This document shows, one piece after another, positions 10,741-20,423 of a DNA stretch of 64,000 bases (its first letter is position 1; every line of letters starts with the position of its first letter). Location of the stretch: contig NZ_CP126969.1 of assembly GCF_030252165.1 (NCBI RefSeq), positions 1,860,001-1,924,000 on the forward strand, in the 5' to 3' direction. The notes beneath the pieces were generated by a model, which saw nothing but the letters and a program-made list of their open reading frames with translations, did not search any database and had not been told where the DNA came from. The translations under genes were made by a program, and so were the position numbers. The DNA comes from Corynebacterium breve. GTDB taxonomy: Bacteria; Actinomycetota; Actinomycetes; Mycobacteriales; Mycobacteriaceae.

Positions 10741-10896
10741 TTCTCAACCCTTCTTTTCTTCTTCTCGTCAGATTTCTCAATTGATCTGGTGTACTCGCGG
10801 CAACTACGGTTGTCGCCGACTTAATTCTTGCGTCTTCCACGCGCTCATTCCGGGATGTTTCGGAGTGTTGAGCGTCCTTCCGACTGACAAGAAACG

Positions 10897-10944
10897 ACAC
10901 TATACTTTGTGTCAGATTTCAGCAACAGACACAACATCTAGTAG
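10897..10944. promoter_or_regulatory. tandem NrdR boxes upstream of nrdHIE
   Basis: Box 1 is ACACTATACTTTGTGT at 10897-10912. Box 2 is ACACAACATCTAGTAG at 10929-10944. The known consensus is ACACWATATATWGTGT, usually as two sites about 15-16 bp apart. Here the gap is 16 bp, so the sites start 32 bp (three helical turns) apart. Box 1 is a strong match and box 2 is weaker at its right end. The rest of the 10741-11153 gap includes a CCCCAAATTGGGG palindrome at 11090-11102 and no credible gene. Confidence 0.72.
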
Positions 10945-11153
10945 TTACACGCGTGGAATTCCCAGGATGGATCTTCAGAATCACCTACATGTAGTTCGCC
11001 TTTCAACCATGGGCACAGCACCCAGAGTTACAACAGTGCGATTTCTTATAGCCTACTCAGCCTTGGCTTACTGGTTTATCATTATAGATCCCCAAATTGG
11101 GGGTAGTCATGCCTAAACATTTCCGACGCGCCGAAAAGAATACAGAAAGAAAA

Positions 11154-11197
11154 CTACCCCGCGCCATTTCGTCGAGAAGCGAAACAGCGCGGGGTAG
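11154..11197 (-). terminator. terminator of rpmJ
   Basis: CTACCCCGCGC pairs with GCGCGGGGTAG, and an inner TTTCG/CGAAA stem is also present. On the minus strand a TTTTCTTTC run follows. It lies directly after the rpmJ stop. Confidence 0.85.
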
Positions 11198-11212
11198 CTA
11201 GAAACCGAAGCT

Positions 11213-11335
11213 TTAGCCCTGGCGAGCCTTGAAGCGTGGCTCCTTCTTGTTGATGACGTAGACCTTGCCACGGCGACGCACAACCTGGGCGCCCGGCTTG
11301 TTCTTCAGCGACCGAAGCGACTTGCGAACCTTCAT
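11213..11335 (-). CDS. rpmJ: ribosomal protein L36, zinc-free (C-minus) form
   Basis: This 40-residue basic protein has the L36 sequence [10 protein letters not shown]...[23 protein letters not shown]. The four zinc ligands (CxxC...CxxxxH) of standard L36 are missing and there is no cysteine at all, so this is the C-minus type. Such paralogues can replace the zinc form when zinc is scarce; I see no clear Zur box. The ATG at 11333-11335 follows GAAAGGAG. The gene stands between nrdHIE and the sugar transporter, as in other corynebacteria. Confidence 0.95.
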   Translation of the reverse strand: MKVRKSLRSLKNKPGAQVVRRRGKVYVINKKEPRFKARQG

Positions 11336-11491
11336 CGGGCGCTCCTTTCTTTTCAATGAGTTATTAATGGACGATTTGCACGGTACAAATCTCCGCAACA
11401 ACAGGCCGTACAGAGCAAAACATACGAGCCAAGTCGTGACACGAGGGGTTACTTTACCCGAAACCCCTACAGGAACAAAACCTCCCTAGGT

Positions 11492-12892
11492 CTACTGCTT
11501 CGAGTAACGGCCACGGAGATCCTCGCTGACCTGTTCCAGGCTGCGCCCCATCGTCTCCGGAACCCACACGCGAACGAATCCCAATGCCACCACGCCGAGC
11601 GCGGCGAACATGACAAAGGTGTTGGTAGCACCGAGCGATTCCACAAGCGGCAAGAAGAATTGTGCCACGGCCCAGTTGGCCATCCACAGGGCCAGGCCGG
11701 CAAGCCCCATCCCCAGCCCGCGGATTCGCGTGGGAATGAGCTCGGAGATCAGCAGCCACGTCGTCGGCGAAACGGCCGCCTGCTGGAAGGCGATAAACAC
11801 AGCCATTAGCCCTAACGACACGAATGCAAGCGCTGGGTTTCCGTGAGCGGCACCATAGACCGGCGCCAAGACCAACAGGGAAATGACATTGCCCGTCAAA
11901 CCGATGGTCAACAGGTTCTTGCGCCCAATTCGGTCGATCACCTGCAGCCCAACCCAACAAGCAACGACGCTGACAAGGCCGATCACGATCGAGGTGTACA
12001 CAGAATTTTCGGTTGAAAGACCAACTTGGTTCATCATGGTCGGAGCAAAATACACAATGGCATTAACACCTGTGATCTGCTGTGTCACGCCGAGCGCCGC
12101 CGCCACGACCACGGTAATCCGCAGCCACCGCTGCGAGAGCAGGGCACGCCACTGCCCTTGCTGGGCTTGGCGTTCCGCGGTGTCGGTGGCAGTGATCGCT
12201 GTAAGCTCGTTAAGTTCCATCCCGGAGCGTTGCGCCGTGGCGCGAGCTTGGTCGATCCGACCTCGGCGCGCCAACCATACCGGCGTGTCCGACAAGAACA
12301 TCATGCTGAACATCAGGATCGCGCCCGGAACCGCGGCCAGCCCCAACATGAGGTGCCAGTTGCCGGTCGGAGCCAGCAACGAATTAACAAGATAGGCCAA
12401 CAGCTGGCCGACGACGATCATCAAGGTATTAAGGGAGACCAACTTGCCGCGCACCTTTGCCGGGACCATCTCGGAGATGTACATCGGCGACACAATGCTG
12501 ACCGCGCCCACCGCCACGCCGAGGAATGTGCGGGCTGCCGCGAGCATGTGCACCGAACCAGCGAGCGCACACCAGATCGAACCGACGACAAAGATGAATC
12601 CACCAACTATCAGGGTGGCCTTGCGCCCGATCCGATCCGCCACCGCGGAGCCTGTCAACGCACCTACCGCCGCACCGACCAGCAGCATTGAGGTGACAAA
12701 ACCTTCCTCGGCTGCAGTCATCCCAAATTCGGGACTGATGAACAATAGGGCGCCACTCATCACACCGGTGTCGTAGCCAAACAGCAATCCGCCAAACGCA
12801 GCGATCGCGGCAACCATGCGCACGTACGTCGACTGTGACCGCTGATTCTCTTGGGAAGGGGGCCCAGCGGGGGTGATTGATGAAGATGTCAT
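11492..12892 (-). CDS. MFS sugar porter (IolT/XylE-like)
   Basis: This 12-helix secondary transporter belongs to the sugar porter family and probably imports a sugar or polyol with protons. Family motifs are present: [13 protein letters not shown] in helix 1, [10 protein letters not shown] in loop 2-3, [16 protein letters not shown] after helix 4, [14 protein letters not shown] in helix 7, and [12 protein letters not shown] at the C-terminus. The closest remembered relatives are the inositol permeases IolT1/IolT2 of C. glutamicum, but the substrate cannot be read from sequence. I chose the ATG at 12890-12892; one three codons earlier, at 12901, directly abuts GGGGGAAAG. It is divergent from nadE with a gap of about 35 bases, so the promoters must overlap the genes' starts. 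Confidence 0.87.
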   Translation of the reverse strand: MTSSSITPAGPPSQENQRSQSTYVRMVAAIAAFGGLLFGYDTGVMSGALLFISPEFGMTAAEEGFVTSMLLVGAAVGALTGSAVADRIGRKATLIVGGFIFVVGSIWCALAGSVHMLAAARTFLGVAVGAVSIVSPMYISEMVPAKVRGKLVSLNTLMIVVGQLLAYLVNSLLAPTGNWHLMLGLAAVPGAILMFSMMFLSDTPVWLARRGRIDQARATAQRSGMELNELTAITATDTAERQAQQGQWRALLSQRWLRITVVVAAALGVTQQITGVNAIVYFAPTMMNQVGLSTENSVYTSIVIGLVSVVACWVGLQVIDRIGRKNLLTIGLTGNVISLLVLAPVYGAAHGNPALAFVSLGLMAVFIAFQQAAVSPTTWLLISELIPTRIRGLGMGLAGLALWMANWAVAQFFLPLVESLGATNTFVMFAALGVVALGFVRVWVPETMGRSLEQVSEDLRGRYSKQ

Positions 12893-12927
12893 GGGCACCA
12901 TCTTTCCCCCTTATTACGATGAAAGTC

Positions 12928-13767
12928 ATGTCCCATAACCTCGACCGCACCCAAGAACTGATCATAAAATCCCTGGATACCCGCCCCTTGATCGATCCAG
13001 AAGAAGAAGTAAACAAACGTGTGACTTTTCTCGCGGATTACCTAGCGGCAACGGGCACCAAAGGCTACGTGCTCGGGATCTCTGGCGGACAAGATTCCAC
13101 CTTGGGTGGAAAACTTGCCCAGCTTGCAGTGGAAAAGCGACGCTCCCAAGGTGCAGACGCAGTCTTTTACGCTGTCCGGCTCCCCCATGGCGTGCAGTTT
13201 GACGAGGACGACGCCCAAGCAGCCCTGGACTTTATCAAGCCTGACAAGCGCGTTACCGTCAACATCGAGCCAGCCACCACCGCAATGGACTCAGCCGTAG
13301 CAGCAGCGTTGGGCACCGATGAACTCAACGACTTTAACAAGGGCAACATCAAGGCACGCCAGCGCATGATCGCTCAATACGCCATCGCCGGCGAATACGG
13401 ACTACTAGTCCTAGGCACCGACCACGCGGCAGAGAACATCACTGGCTTCTTCACTAAGTTCGGCGACGGTGCCGCTGACATCATGCCGCTGGGAGGCCTC
13501 AACAAACGCCAAGGTGCCCAGCTACTTGCCTACCTCGACTGCCCACCCGAGCTCTACGCCAAGGTTCCCACCGCAGACCTGGAAGACGACCGTCCAGCGC
13601 TTCCCGACGAAGAGGCGCTCGGAGTAACCTACGAGCACATCGACGACTATCTCGAAGGCAAGGAGGTGCCCGTTGCGGCACGCGAGCGCCTAGAACACCT
13701 CTGGCGCATCGGCCAGCACAAGCGTCACCTTCCCGTCGAACCTACCGACCAGTGGTGGCGCGACTAG
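12928..13767 (+). CDS. nadE: NH3-dependent NAD+ synthetase
   Basis: NadE adenylates and amidates nicotinic acid adenine dinucleotide to NAD+ with ammonia in the cytoplasm. The PP-loop [33 protein letters not shown] and [19 protein letters not shown] blocks are all present. The 279 residues match the ammonia-dependent form (E. coli ~275); there is no glutaminase domain. I used the ATG at 12928, although ATG 12919 is also possible. Its TAG stop overlaps the stop of the convergent kinase-like gene in the palindrome CTAG. Confidence 0.94.
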   Translation: MSHNLDRTQELIIKSLDTRPLIDPEEEVNKRVTFLADYLAATGTKGYVLGISGGQDSTLGGKLAQLAVEKRRSQGADAVFYAVRLPHGVQFDEDDAQAALDFIKPDKRVTVNIEPATTAMDSAVAAALGTDELNDFNKGNIKARQRMIAQYAIAGEYGLLVLGTDHAAENITGFFTKFGDGAADIMPLGGLNKRQGAQLLAYLDCPPELYAKVPTADLEDDRPALPDEEALGVTYEHIDDYLEGKEVPVAARERLEHLWRIGQHKRHLPVEPTDQWWRD

Positions 13768-14525
13768 CCAAGCAGCGCTAACGTACGCTGCGCTGCCTGC
13801 ACCAGCTCGCCGGCGTATCCACTGCCATGTGTCAACGTGTGCACGGCCAGCGGGTGCAGCTGGTGAATGGGAATCCGGGCGCGCCAATCGTCGCTAAGTT
13901 CGCCACGTGACTGGTAGCCTGCAACGATCTCCTCAAAGTATGGTGCCCCGAACAATGCCAGCATCGCGATGTCCGTGAGCGCGTGCCCACCGTGTGCCGC
14001 CGGGTCGATGAAGTGCGGGCCATCGGGGCCAAACAAGAGATTCCCAGCCCACAGATCGCCATGAATCCTCGACACGGGTGCAGACTGCCCCTCCGCAAGC
14101 AGCGCTTGGCACGCCTTATCGACGACCGCGTATCCGGCTTCATCGAGCGTCCCGCGGCGAAGCGCCTGAGATGCGAAAGGCAGCACCCGTTGGTGGACGT
14201 AGAAATCGGCCCAGTTGGTCGTCGGCACGCAATCTTGCTGCACTCGGCCGATGAAGTTGGGCCCCTCCCACCCTGCTGGGGGCGCTCCGAACGCCGTTGC
14301 ACCGGTGGCATGGACTTGTGCCAGCTCTACGCCGGCACGAAAAGCCGCCTCGGGAGTGGGGCGGGCGGACGGGATACGTGGGATCGTCAGCGTGTTGGCA
14401 TCGTCGTCGACTGCGAAGACTTCGACCACGCACTCGGAGCCTTCGCGCAGCCAGGCTAAGCCAGCTGCCTCCGCTGCGGCCGCGTGTGGGCTAGTGCCAG
14501 TTTTTGTAAACGTCGAAGCTGCCAT
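13764..14525 (-). CDS. fructosamine-3-kinase family protein
   Basis: This 253-residue protein belongs to the APH/fructosamine kinase superfamily. The catalytic segment [24 protein letters not shown] supplies the Brenner-type HGD base and the metal-binding D in [13 protein letters not shown] and [13 protein letters not shown] are typical of bacterial FN3K homologues. These enzymes phosphorylate sugar adducts on proteins or small amines to trigger deglycation; the bacterial substrate is seldom known. The start is the ATG at 14523-14525, because the longer ORF would run back through the tRNA genes. It is convergent with nadE, with overlapping stop codons. Confidence 0.85.
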   Translation of the reverse strand: MAASTFTKTGTSPHAAAAEAAGLAWLREGSECVVEVFAVDDDANTLTIPRIPSARPTPEAAFRAGVELAQVHATGATAFGAPPAGWEGPNFIGRVQQDCVPTTNWADFYVHQRVLPFASQALRRGTLDEAGYAVVDKACQALLAEGQSAPVSRIHGDLWAGNLLFGPDGPHFIDPAAHGGHALTDIAMLALFGAPYFEEIVAGYQSRGELSDDWRARIPIHQLHPLAVHTLTHGSGYAGELVQAAQRTLALLG

Positions 14526-14617
14526 GTGGCCAGGATACGTGCGGGATTGGACGAAGACATGAAAAAGACCCCGAGCTGGTGCCGTGTTACCTGGCCCAAT
14601 TCGAGGTCTTCGCGGGG

Positions 14618-14690
14618 TGGAGCATAGGGGATTTGAACCCCTGACCCCCACAATGCCATTGTGGTGCGCTACCAACTGCGCCAATGCCCC
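14618..14690 (-). tRNA. tRNA-Ala (GGC), copy 1
   Basis: The 73-base sequence begins GGGGCAT and closes with ATGCTCC plus discriminator A. The anticodon arm CCACA-ATGGCAT-TGTGG carries GGC. The T arm has GGTTCAAATCC. CCA is not encoded. It is the second of two tandem copies in transcription order. Confidence 0.95.
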
Positions 14691-14718
14691 AAGTCTTGGA
14701 AGTATGAAATTGATCGAG

Positions 14719-14791
14719 TGGAGCATAGGGGATTTGAACCCCTGACCCCCACAATGCCATTGTGGTGCGCTACCAACTGCGCCAATGCCCC
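14719..14791 (-). tRNA. tRNA-Ala (GGC), copy 2
   Basis: This is identical in sequence to the copy at 14618-14690, with anticodon GGC, and lies 28 bases away in direct tandem. The pair presumably shares one promoter and is processed from one transcript. Confidence 0.95.
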
Positions 14792-14881
14792 GCGTCAACT
14801 TGTGTGCCTACCTATGGCCACTTGTTTTGCGACTTTGAACACTATACCCCGCCGGCGAAACGCCCTCCAAATCGCGAAAAT

Positions 14882-14918
14882 CCCCTGACACGAAACGCTG
14901 AGGCATCCGTGTCAGGGG
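14882..14918 (-). terminator. terminator of the dsbA-like gene
   Basis: CCCCTGACACG and CGTGTCAGGGG form a perfect 11-bp stem just past the stop of the DsbA-like gene, followed on the minus strand by a short ATTTTCGCG run. Confidence 0.8.
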
Positions 14919-14932
14919 ATTGACCAGTTGTT

Positions 14933-15664
14933 TTACGGCAGTGCAGTCTCGTTAACCCAGTTCTGCATCTTCTCGCCTTCAAGATCCTCACCATCGACGA
15001 GAACACGTGGGGAGGAAACCGAACCGGTCTCCCTATCCAAGAAGTCGTAGTTGACCTGGCCAACGGACTTGGCTTCTTCGAGGTAATCGCCGTTGATGAT
15101 AGCGTCGACAGTCTTGCTTTCGACGCCGAAGTTCTTAGCAAGGTCAGCGAACTCCTCATTGGACCACTTGTTGTAGACCTCTGCCTGCTGCGCCATCATG
15201 GTGTCGCGGAAGTTCCAGTAAGCCTCCGCGTCGCCGGAATCAGCGATCGCGAGCGCCGCAGCCAGAATCTTGGTCGAGTTACCCTCGGAGCCGCGGTCCA
15301 GGAAGTTCAGGGGGCGGATCTCGGCCTGCAACTTTCCTTCCTGGATCTTCTCAAGCATGTCCGCGTCGGTTGCTTGAGAGAGTTCAGCACAATAAACACA
15401 GGAGAAGTCTTCGAAAACCGAACCGGAAGGCAAATCCTCCGCACCATCTTCTGCGATGAGGTGGATGGTGCCCTCTTCCTTGTTGTATTCCATCGCAACG
15501 CCCTCGACGGGCGTCATGTTCTCGGCTAGCGCTTCCGCTTTCTCACTCCGGCTGTTGTAGACGAAGATGCCGATAACCACTGCCGCGATTACAACGACAG
15601 CAACGATTGCCCAAATAAAGCCAGCGCTGCTGCTCTGATTCGGGTTTTGAACCTTCTTGCTCAT
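14933..15664 (-). CDS. membrane-anchored DsbA-like thiol-disulfide oxidoreductase
   Basis: This 243-residue protein has one N-terminal membrane segment (about residues 15-37) and an extracytoplasmic thioredoxin/DsbA fold. The active site FEDFSCVYCAEL puts the redox cysteines at 89 and 92, and SSPRVLVDG supplies the cis-Pro strand. A helical insert lies between them, as in DsbA. It probably makes or rearranges disulfides in secreted proteins. The motif CVYC differs from the CPHC-type dithiol of DsbA/MdbA, so its redox direction is open. The upstream MauE-like gene is 49 bases away on the same strand and probably co-transcribed. Confidence 0.85.
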   Translation of the reverse strand: MSKKVQNPNQSSSAGFIWAIVAVVVIAAVVIGIFVYNSRSEKAEALAENMTPVEGVAMEYNKEEGTIHLIAEDGAEDLPSGSVFEDFSCVYCAELSQATDADMLEKIQEGKLQAEIRPLNFLDRGSEGNSTKILAAALAIADSGDAEAYWNFRDTMMAQQAEVYNKWSNEEFADLAKNFGVESKTVDAIINGDYLEEAKSVGQVNYDFLDRETGSVSSPRVLVDGEDLEGEKMQNWVNETALP

Positions 15665-15713
15665 TTATATTTCACCTTGCGCAATTCGAGGAGTAGATAC
15701 GTTAATTATAGGT

Positions 15714-16232
15714 TTAAGGGTAAATCGCCCACCGCTTGAAGGGGCGATAGATCATGAACGCCGTCATCACCACGTACACCGCGTCACGCAGTAGCGTTAA
15801 GAGGTAATCCATACCGCCTTCGGATTGCGCTGGGTTGAAGCAACCACAGTCGATCACGAGTCCGCGCGACCACGCTTGGCTGATTCCGATCATAAATAGC
15901 GCCAGCACGACTAGTGACACGATCCCTGCTGGGCGAATCCACAAACCTGCCAGCAACAAGAGACCACCGGCGATTTCGAGTGGCCCGATGAGCTGGGCCA
16001 GGATGTTCGACCAATACGGGGTGAAAATCTCATAGGCTTCGATCGTCTGGGTCATCACCATGTGGTTGCCCAGCTTGGTCGCGCCTGCATAAACCCACGC
16101 ACCACCGAGGATAAACCGGCACAGCGCCGCGATAATGTCGAGGATTCGATCCTTCTTGGTCTCCGGATTCGTCTCCGGTTTCTCATCCAAGAAGACTTCA
16201 GATCCAGCGTTCTGGCTACTGTTACTTTCCAT
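15714..16232 (-). CDS. MauE/DoxX-type membrane protein
   Basis: This 172-residue protein has four hydrophobic segments (ALCRFILGGAWVYAGATKL, SNILAQLIGPLEIAGGLLLL, GIVSLVVLALFMIG, LLRDAVYVVMTAFMI). The conserved RGLVIDCGCF segment provides a vicinal Cys-x-Cys. This is the MauE/DoxX fold; MauE-like proteins are thought to pass electrons to DsbA/MauD-type partners across the membrane. The partner gene lies 49 bases downstream. The ATG at 16230-16232 is my choice of start, and a GTG three codons earlier is possible. The membrane-electron-carrier role is inferred from family and pairing. Confidence 0.8.
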   Translation of the reverse strand: MESNSSQNAGSEVFLDEKPETNPETKKDRILDIIAALCRFILGGAWVYAGATKLGNHMVMTQTIEAYEIFTPYWSNILAQLIGPLEIAGGLLLLAGLWIRPAGIVSLVVLALFMIGISQAWSRGLVIDCGCFNPAQSEGGMDYLLTLLRDAVYVVMTAFMIYRPFKRWAIYP

Positions 16233-16293
16233 CGTGGTCACCCAGAAAACTCTAGCCGACGTCTCGTAATCGCAACATTCCACACGCTGTGAA

Positions 16294-16337
16294 CTCCCTG
16301 GAAGGTTACATGTCAACTATTGTGTTCTTCCAGGGAG
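16294..16337. terminator. hairpin between pgm and the MauE-like gene
   Basis: CTCCCTGGAAG and CTTCCAGGGAG form an 11-bp perfect stem with a loop of about 22 bases, just past the pgm stop. The T run is poor, so termination may be partial. Confidence 0.55.
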
Positions 16338-16368
16338 CCCCTGTTTCGGCCCGAATGGCAGGCGTATC

Positions 16369-18027
16369 TTACTGACCCAAAACTGCGGAAACTACCTCTT
16401 GAGCTTCCTTCTGGACCTGCGCCAGGTGCTCCTCGCCCTTGAAGGATTCCGCGTAGATCTTGTACTTGTCCTCAGTGCCAGAAGGACGCGCCGCAAACCA
16501 TGCGCTCTCGGTGGTAACCTTCAGGCCACCGATCGGTGCATCGTTGCCCGGCGCGTTCGTCAGCTTGGCGACGATCGGCTCTCCAGCAAGCTCAGTCGCG
16601 GTCACATCATCAGGCGAGAGAGCCTTGAGCTTTGCCTTCTGCTCACGGTTCGCCGCCGCATCGGTACGAGCGTAGGACGGCGCGCCGAATTCCTGCGCCA
16701 GTTCCGCGTAACGCTGAGATGGAGTCTTGCCGGTCTTCGCGGTGATCTCTGCCGCGAGCAAATCAAGAATAAGACCGTCCTTGTCGGTCGACCAGACGGT
16801 GCCGTCAAGTCGAAGGAAGGACGCGCCTGCGGACTCCTCGCCACCGAATCCCACGGAGCCATCGATCAAGCCAGGGACGAACCACTTGAACCCAACTGGC
16901 ACCTCGACGAGCTTCTTACCCAGCGATGCGACCACGTTGTCAATCATGGAAGAAGACACCAGGGTCTTGCCCACCGCTGTGCCCTCGCCCCAACCTGGGC
17001 GGTTAGCAAAGAGGTACTCGATTGCTACTGCCAGGTAGTGGTTCGGGTTCATCAGACCGTGATCCGGGGTGACGATTCCGTGGCGGTCAGCATCCGCGTC
17101 GTTGCCAGTTGCAATGTCGTACTTGTCGCGGTTGTGGATCAGGGACGCCATCGCGTTCGGGCTGGAGCAGTCCATGCGGATCTTGCCGTCGGTATCAAGA
17201 GTCATGAAGCGCCAGGTGGCGTCGACAAGCGGGTTAACCACGGTGAGGTTCAACTTGTGTGCCTCCGCGATTGCGCCCCAGTAGTCCACGGATGCGCCGC
17301 CCATTGGGTCTGCGCCGATGGAGAGGCCGGATTCGCGGATTGCTGCGATATCGACAACGTTGGGCAGATCGGCCACGTAGTTGTCCATGAAGTTGTGCTT
17401 GGTCGCACGGTCATCCAGTACGCCGGTCACCGGGGTGCGCTGAACGCCGTCCAGGCCCTTCTGCAGATACTCGTTTGCGCGTGCTGCGATCCAATCGGTG
17501 GCGTCGGTATCCGCAGGGCCACCTGATGGCGGGTTGTACTTGAACCCGCCATCGCGTGGCGGGTTGTGGGACGGGGTGATCACGATGCCGTCGGCACGCT
17601 TTGGATCGGTGCCGGTTACTCCCCCATCCAGCTTCGCATTATGAGCCAGGATCGCGTGCGAGACCGCTGGGGTTGGGGTGTAGCGACCGCGGTCGTCGAC
17701 AAGCACTGCGATGTCATTAGCAAAGAGAACCTCGAGCGCGGAGACCATTGCAGGCTCGGAAAGCGCGTGCGGATCGCGACCCACGTAAACAGGGCCACCG
17801 ATGTTGTTGTCACGGCGGTAATCGACGATTGCCTGGGTGGTTGCCCAAATGTGCTGCTCATTGAATGCGTTGTCTAGCGAGGATCCACGGTGGCCGGAGG
17901 TACCAAACGCCACTTGTTGGTCAGGGTTGTTCGGATCGATGTCACGGGTGTAGTAAGCGGTAACCAATTCGGCGATATCGATGAGATCTTCCGGTTGTGC
18001 AATTTGACCTGCGCGTTCGTGTGCCAT
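16369..18027 (-). CDS. pgm: phosphoglucomutase (alpha-D-glucose specific)
   Basis: Pgm interconverts glucose 1-phosphate and glucose 6-phosphate, feeding glycogen, trehalose and cell-wall sugar nucleotide synthesis. The N-terminal [10 protein letters not shown], the phosphoserine loop [21 protein letters not shown], the metal loop [12 protein letters not shown], the sugar loop GGEESAG and the phosphate-binding [17 protein letters not shown] are all present. At 552 residues it has the usual length. The ATG at 18025-18027 follows AAGGAGCAGAG. It is transcribed alone, divergent from the symporter gene. Confidence 0.96.
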   Translation of the reverse strand: MAHERAGQIAQPEDLIDIAELVTAYYTRDIDPNNPDQQVAFGTSGHRGSSLDNAFNEQHIWATTQAIVDYRRDNNIGGPVYVGRDPHALSEPAMVSALEVLFANDIAVLVDDRGRYTPTPAVSHAILAHNAKLDGGVTGTDPKRADGIVITPSHNPPRDGGFKYNPPSGGPADTDATDWIAARANEYLQKGLDGVQRTPVTGVLDDRATKHNFMDNYVADLPNVVDIAAIRESGLSIGADPMGGASVDYWGAIAEAHKLNLTVVNPLVDATWRFMTLDTDGKIRMDCSSPNAMASLIHNRDKYDIATGNDADADRHGIVTPDHGLMNPNHYLAVAIEYLFANRPGWGEGTAVGKTLVSSSMIDNVVASLGKKLVEVPVGFKWFVPGLIDGSVGFGGEESAGASFLRLDGTVWSTDKDGLILDLLAAEITAKTGKTPSQRYAELAQEFGAPSYARTDAAANREQKAKLKALSPDDVTATELAGEPIVAKLTNAPGNDAPIGGLKVTTESAWFAARPSGTEDKYKIYAESFKGEEHLAQVQKEAQEVVSAVLGQ

Positions 18028-18288
18028 GACTCTGCTCCTTGGGCAATGATGGGGATCTGTGGTTCCAGATGGTTGGGTCACAAAAAGTGCTCTCTTCCCA
18101 TTTTGGTCGCTTTTCCTACTTTTATCCACGGAAGCGGGTGATCCGCGCGCAGCTCACCCCAGATCACTCCCCCGATTCGCTATTGAGATCCGAGTGATAC
18201 GTCGCCCCACCCTCATGAGGGGGTGCCATTAGTGCCACCAGTCGACATTAATTGTTGATGTGGCCTACGGCACACTACGTTTTTTCAC

Positions 18289-19710
18289 ATGGTTGAGTCA
18301 TTAAATAGCGTCTTGGGTGCCATGTCCTCCTTCGTGTGGGGACCGTGGCTTTTGATCCCACTTCTTTTGGGCACCGGTCTGTTCCTCACTTTCCGCCTGT
18401 CCGGCATCCAGTTCCGCACGCTGGGCCGCGCCATGCGCCACGCGTTTGTAGACAACGATCGCGAATCCGGCGAAGGCGATATCTCCAACTACCAGGCACT
18501 AACTACCGCACTCGCCGCCACCGTTGGTACCGGTAACATCGTCGGCGTTGCCACCGCAATCAGCATCGGTGGCCCAGGCGCACTGTTTTGGGTCTGGTTC
18601 ACCGGCCTAGTCGGCATGGCCTCTAAGTACACCGAGGCGTATCTTGGTGTGCGCTTCCGCACCACCGATGCCAACGGCGAACAGGCTGGCGGCCCGCAGG
18701 AGTACCTGCGTCGCGGCATTCCTGGCCCAACCGGCCAGATCCTCGCTTTTTCCTTCACCGTCTTCGCCGTCATCGCCTCGTTTGGCATCGGCAACTTGAC
18801 TCAGGGCAACTCCGTGGCAGCGGGCATGGAAGACACGTTCGGCGTCGATCCATGGATCTCCGGCATTATCATGTTCGTCGCTGTCGGCGCGACCTTGCTC
18901 GGTGGAATCCAGGCGATCGGTAAAATCACCGCTGCGTTCGTACCACTGATGATCTTCGTTTACGTCACCGGTGGCCTCATCGCGCTGGCCCTGATGGCAG
19001 GAGAAATCCCGGCCGCCCTGGGACTCATCTTCACCGACGCATTCACTGGAACCTCCGCTGCTGGAGGCTTCGTCGGAGCCGCCATCATGACCGTTGTTCG
19101 CTACGGTGTCGCCCGCGGTATCTTCTCCAACGAATCCGGCATGGGTTCCGCTGCGATCGCTGCAGCCGCTGCGAAGACTTCCCACCCCACCCGCCAGGCG
19201 TTGGTCTCCATGACCCAGACCTTCATCGACACCATGATCGTCGTCTCCATCACCGGCCTAGTCATCGTCACCTCCGGCGTCTGGGATCAGGGCGCCGACC
19301 ACGCTGCAACGATGACCGCGGCAGGCTTCTCTTCCGTCCTCGGCGAGCAATGGGGCGGAACCATCGTCTCCGTCTCGCTGATCTTCTTCGCGTTTTCCAC
19401 CATCATCGGCTGGTCATACTACGGCGAGCGTTCCATCATCTCCCTGCTGGGTCAGTGGGCATCCCTGCCGTACCGCCTGTTCTTCACCATGGTCGTTTTC
19501 ATCGGCGCAACCACCGAGCTCGAGCTCGCTTGGACCTTCTCCGACTTGGCAAACGGCCTCATGGCACTGCCAAACCTCATCGGTCTCCTGATCCTTTCTG
19601 GATTGGTCGCCCGCGAAACCCGCGAGTACCTCAAGTTCGACCCGAAGCTCAACCGCTCCCCTGAAGAGGTCCGCGCGTTCGTCGAAAAGCAGCAGATGGA
19701 CTGGAAGTAA
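18289..19710 (+). CDS. sodium:alanine/glycine symporter (AGCS family)
   Basis: This 473-residue integral membrane protein has about ten helices. The family signature lies in TVGTGNIVGVATAISIGGPG followed by ALFWVWFTGLVGMASKYTE. GVARGIFSNESGMGSAAIAAAAAKTSHP and the terminal GWSYYGERS are further AGCS blocks. Relatives import alanine, glycine or D-alanine with sodium; which one applies here is unknown. The ATG at 18289 follows an AT-rich stretch with TACGTT, so the transcript may have little or no leader. The gap to pgm (18028-18288) otherwise shows nothing distinctive. A crcB pair follows closely. Confidence 0.9.
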   Translation: MVESLNSVLGAMSSFVWGPWLLIPLLLGTGLFLTFRLSGIQFRTLGRAMRHAFVDNDRESGEGDISNYQALTTALAATVGTGNIVGVATAISIGGPGALFWVWFTGLVGMASKYTEAYLGVRFRTTDANGEQAGGPQEYLRRGIPGPTGQILAFSFTVFAVIASFGIGNLTQGNSVAAGMEDTFGVDPWISGIIMFVAVGATLLGGIQAIGKITAAFVPLMIFVYVTGGLIALALMAGEIPAALGLIFTDAFTGTSAAGGFVGAAIMTVVRYGVARGIFSNESGMGSAAIAAAAAKTSHPTRQALVSMTQTFIDTMIVVSITGLVIVTSGVWDQGADHAATMTAAGFSSVLGEQWGGTIVSVSLIFFAFSTIIGWSYYGERSIISLLGQWASLPYRLFFTMVVFIGATTELELAWTFSDLANGLMALPNLIGLLILSGLVARETREYLKFDPKLNRSPEEVRAFVEKQQMDWK

Positions 19711-19720
19711 GATCATGTAA

Positions 19721-20065
19721 GTGATCAACGCCCAAGCAAAAGAAGGCCTGCTCGTAGGTGCCGGCGCCGCTCTCGGCGCCTTGGCACGCTACGGGCTTTC
19801 TTTATTCTCCGCCCCGCTTATCGACGACCTCTGGGCCACGCTCACCATCAACATCCTCGGCTGCTTCGCCATGGGGCTGCTGCGCCCCGGCGCTTTTTGG
19901 GGCACCGGAGTCCTCGGCGGCTTTACAACTTTCTCCGCCATGGCGCTCGTCGCCTCCCAATCAAGCGCACCGAGCGCCGCGAGCATCGTGATATTGACGT
20001 TTGTTGCCTGCACAGGCGCATTTTTGCTTGGCGACGAAGCCTACCGCCGAGGCAGGACCCTATGA
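19721..20065 (+). CDS. crcB1: fluoride channel subunit CrcB/Fluc, first copy
   Basis: This 114-residue, four-helix protein belongs to the CrcB/Fluc family that exports fluoride passively. It shows the GALARYGLS block, TLTINILGCFAMG with the pore Asn, and GVLGGFTTFSAMALV, the FTTFS motif that lines the pore with Phe residues. It starts at GTG 19721, ten bases after the symporter stop, and overlaps the next gene by ATGA. Two adjacent genes of this type normally form a heterodimer of oppositely oriented subunits. No fluoride riboswitch is apparent. Confidence 0.92.
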   Translation: MINAQAKEGLLVGAGAALGALARYGLSLFSAPLIDDLWATLTINILGCFAMGLLRPGAFWGTGVLGGFTTFSAMALVASQSSAPSAASIVILTFVACTGAFLLGDEAYRRGRTL

Positions 20066-20418
20066 CCGCGGTGCTGGCCGTTGTCACGGTGGTCGCCGGC
20101 GGGTTCCTCGGAGGTTTAGGACGCTGGGCGTTGGCGAAGATCCCCGGTGAGTTCGTCGGAACCTGGACAGCAAACATGGTGGCCTGCGTAATCCTCGGTG
20201 TGGCAATCACCGGGCCCGGAATAGTCCCACTGGCGCTGGGGACAGGTTGCGCAGGCGCGCTGTCCACGTGGTCAACGCTTGCCAAGCAGTTCGGTGAATT
20301 GGTTCTTGCCCGTCGATGGACAATGCTTGCCACCTACTTTGTTGCGACGATGGCCGTCGGCATGGTTGCGGCATGGCGTGGGACGATTTGGGGCGCACGA
20401 ATTTGGGGCTACCTGTAG
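20062..20418 (+). CDS. crcB2: fluoride channel subunit CrcB/Fluc, second copy
   Basis: This 118-residue partner has four hydrophobic helices, GGFLGGLGRWALAK and TWTANMVACVILGV with the pore Asn. LGTGCAGALSTWSTLAKQ lies where FTTFS stands in the first subunit; the Phe residues are replaced by Leu/Ser/Trp, as is common in one half of two-gene Fluc pairs. The start ATG at 20062 overlaps the crcB1 stop (ATGA). It ends six bases before the stop of the convergent permease gene. Confidence 0.9.
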   Translation: MTAVLAVVTVVAGGFLGGLGRWALAKIPGEFVGTWTANMVACVILGVAITGPGIVPLALGTGCAGALSTWSTLAKQFGELVLARRWTMLATYFVATMAVGMVAAWRGTIWGARIWGYL

Positions 20419-20423
20419 TTGAA

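Noticed and set aside
11109-11201. 30-codon basic plus-strand reading frame between nrdH and rpmJ
   Set aside because: It reads through the rpmJ terminator hairpin and has no ribosome-binding site or known relatives that I recognise.
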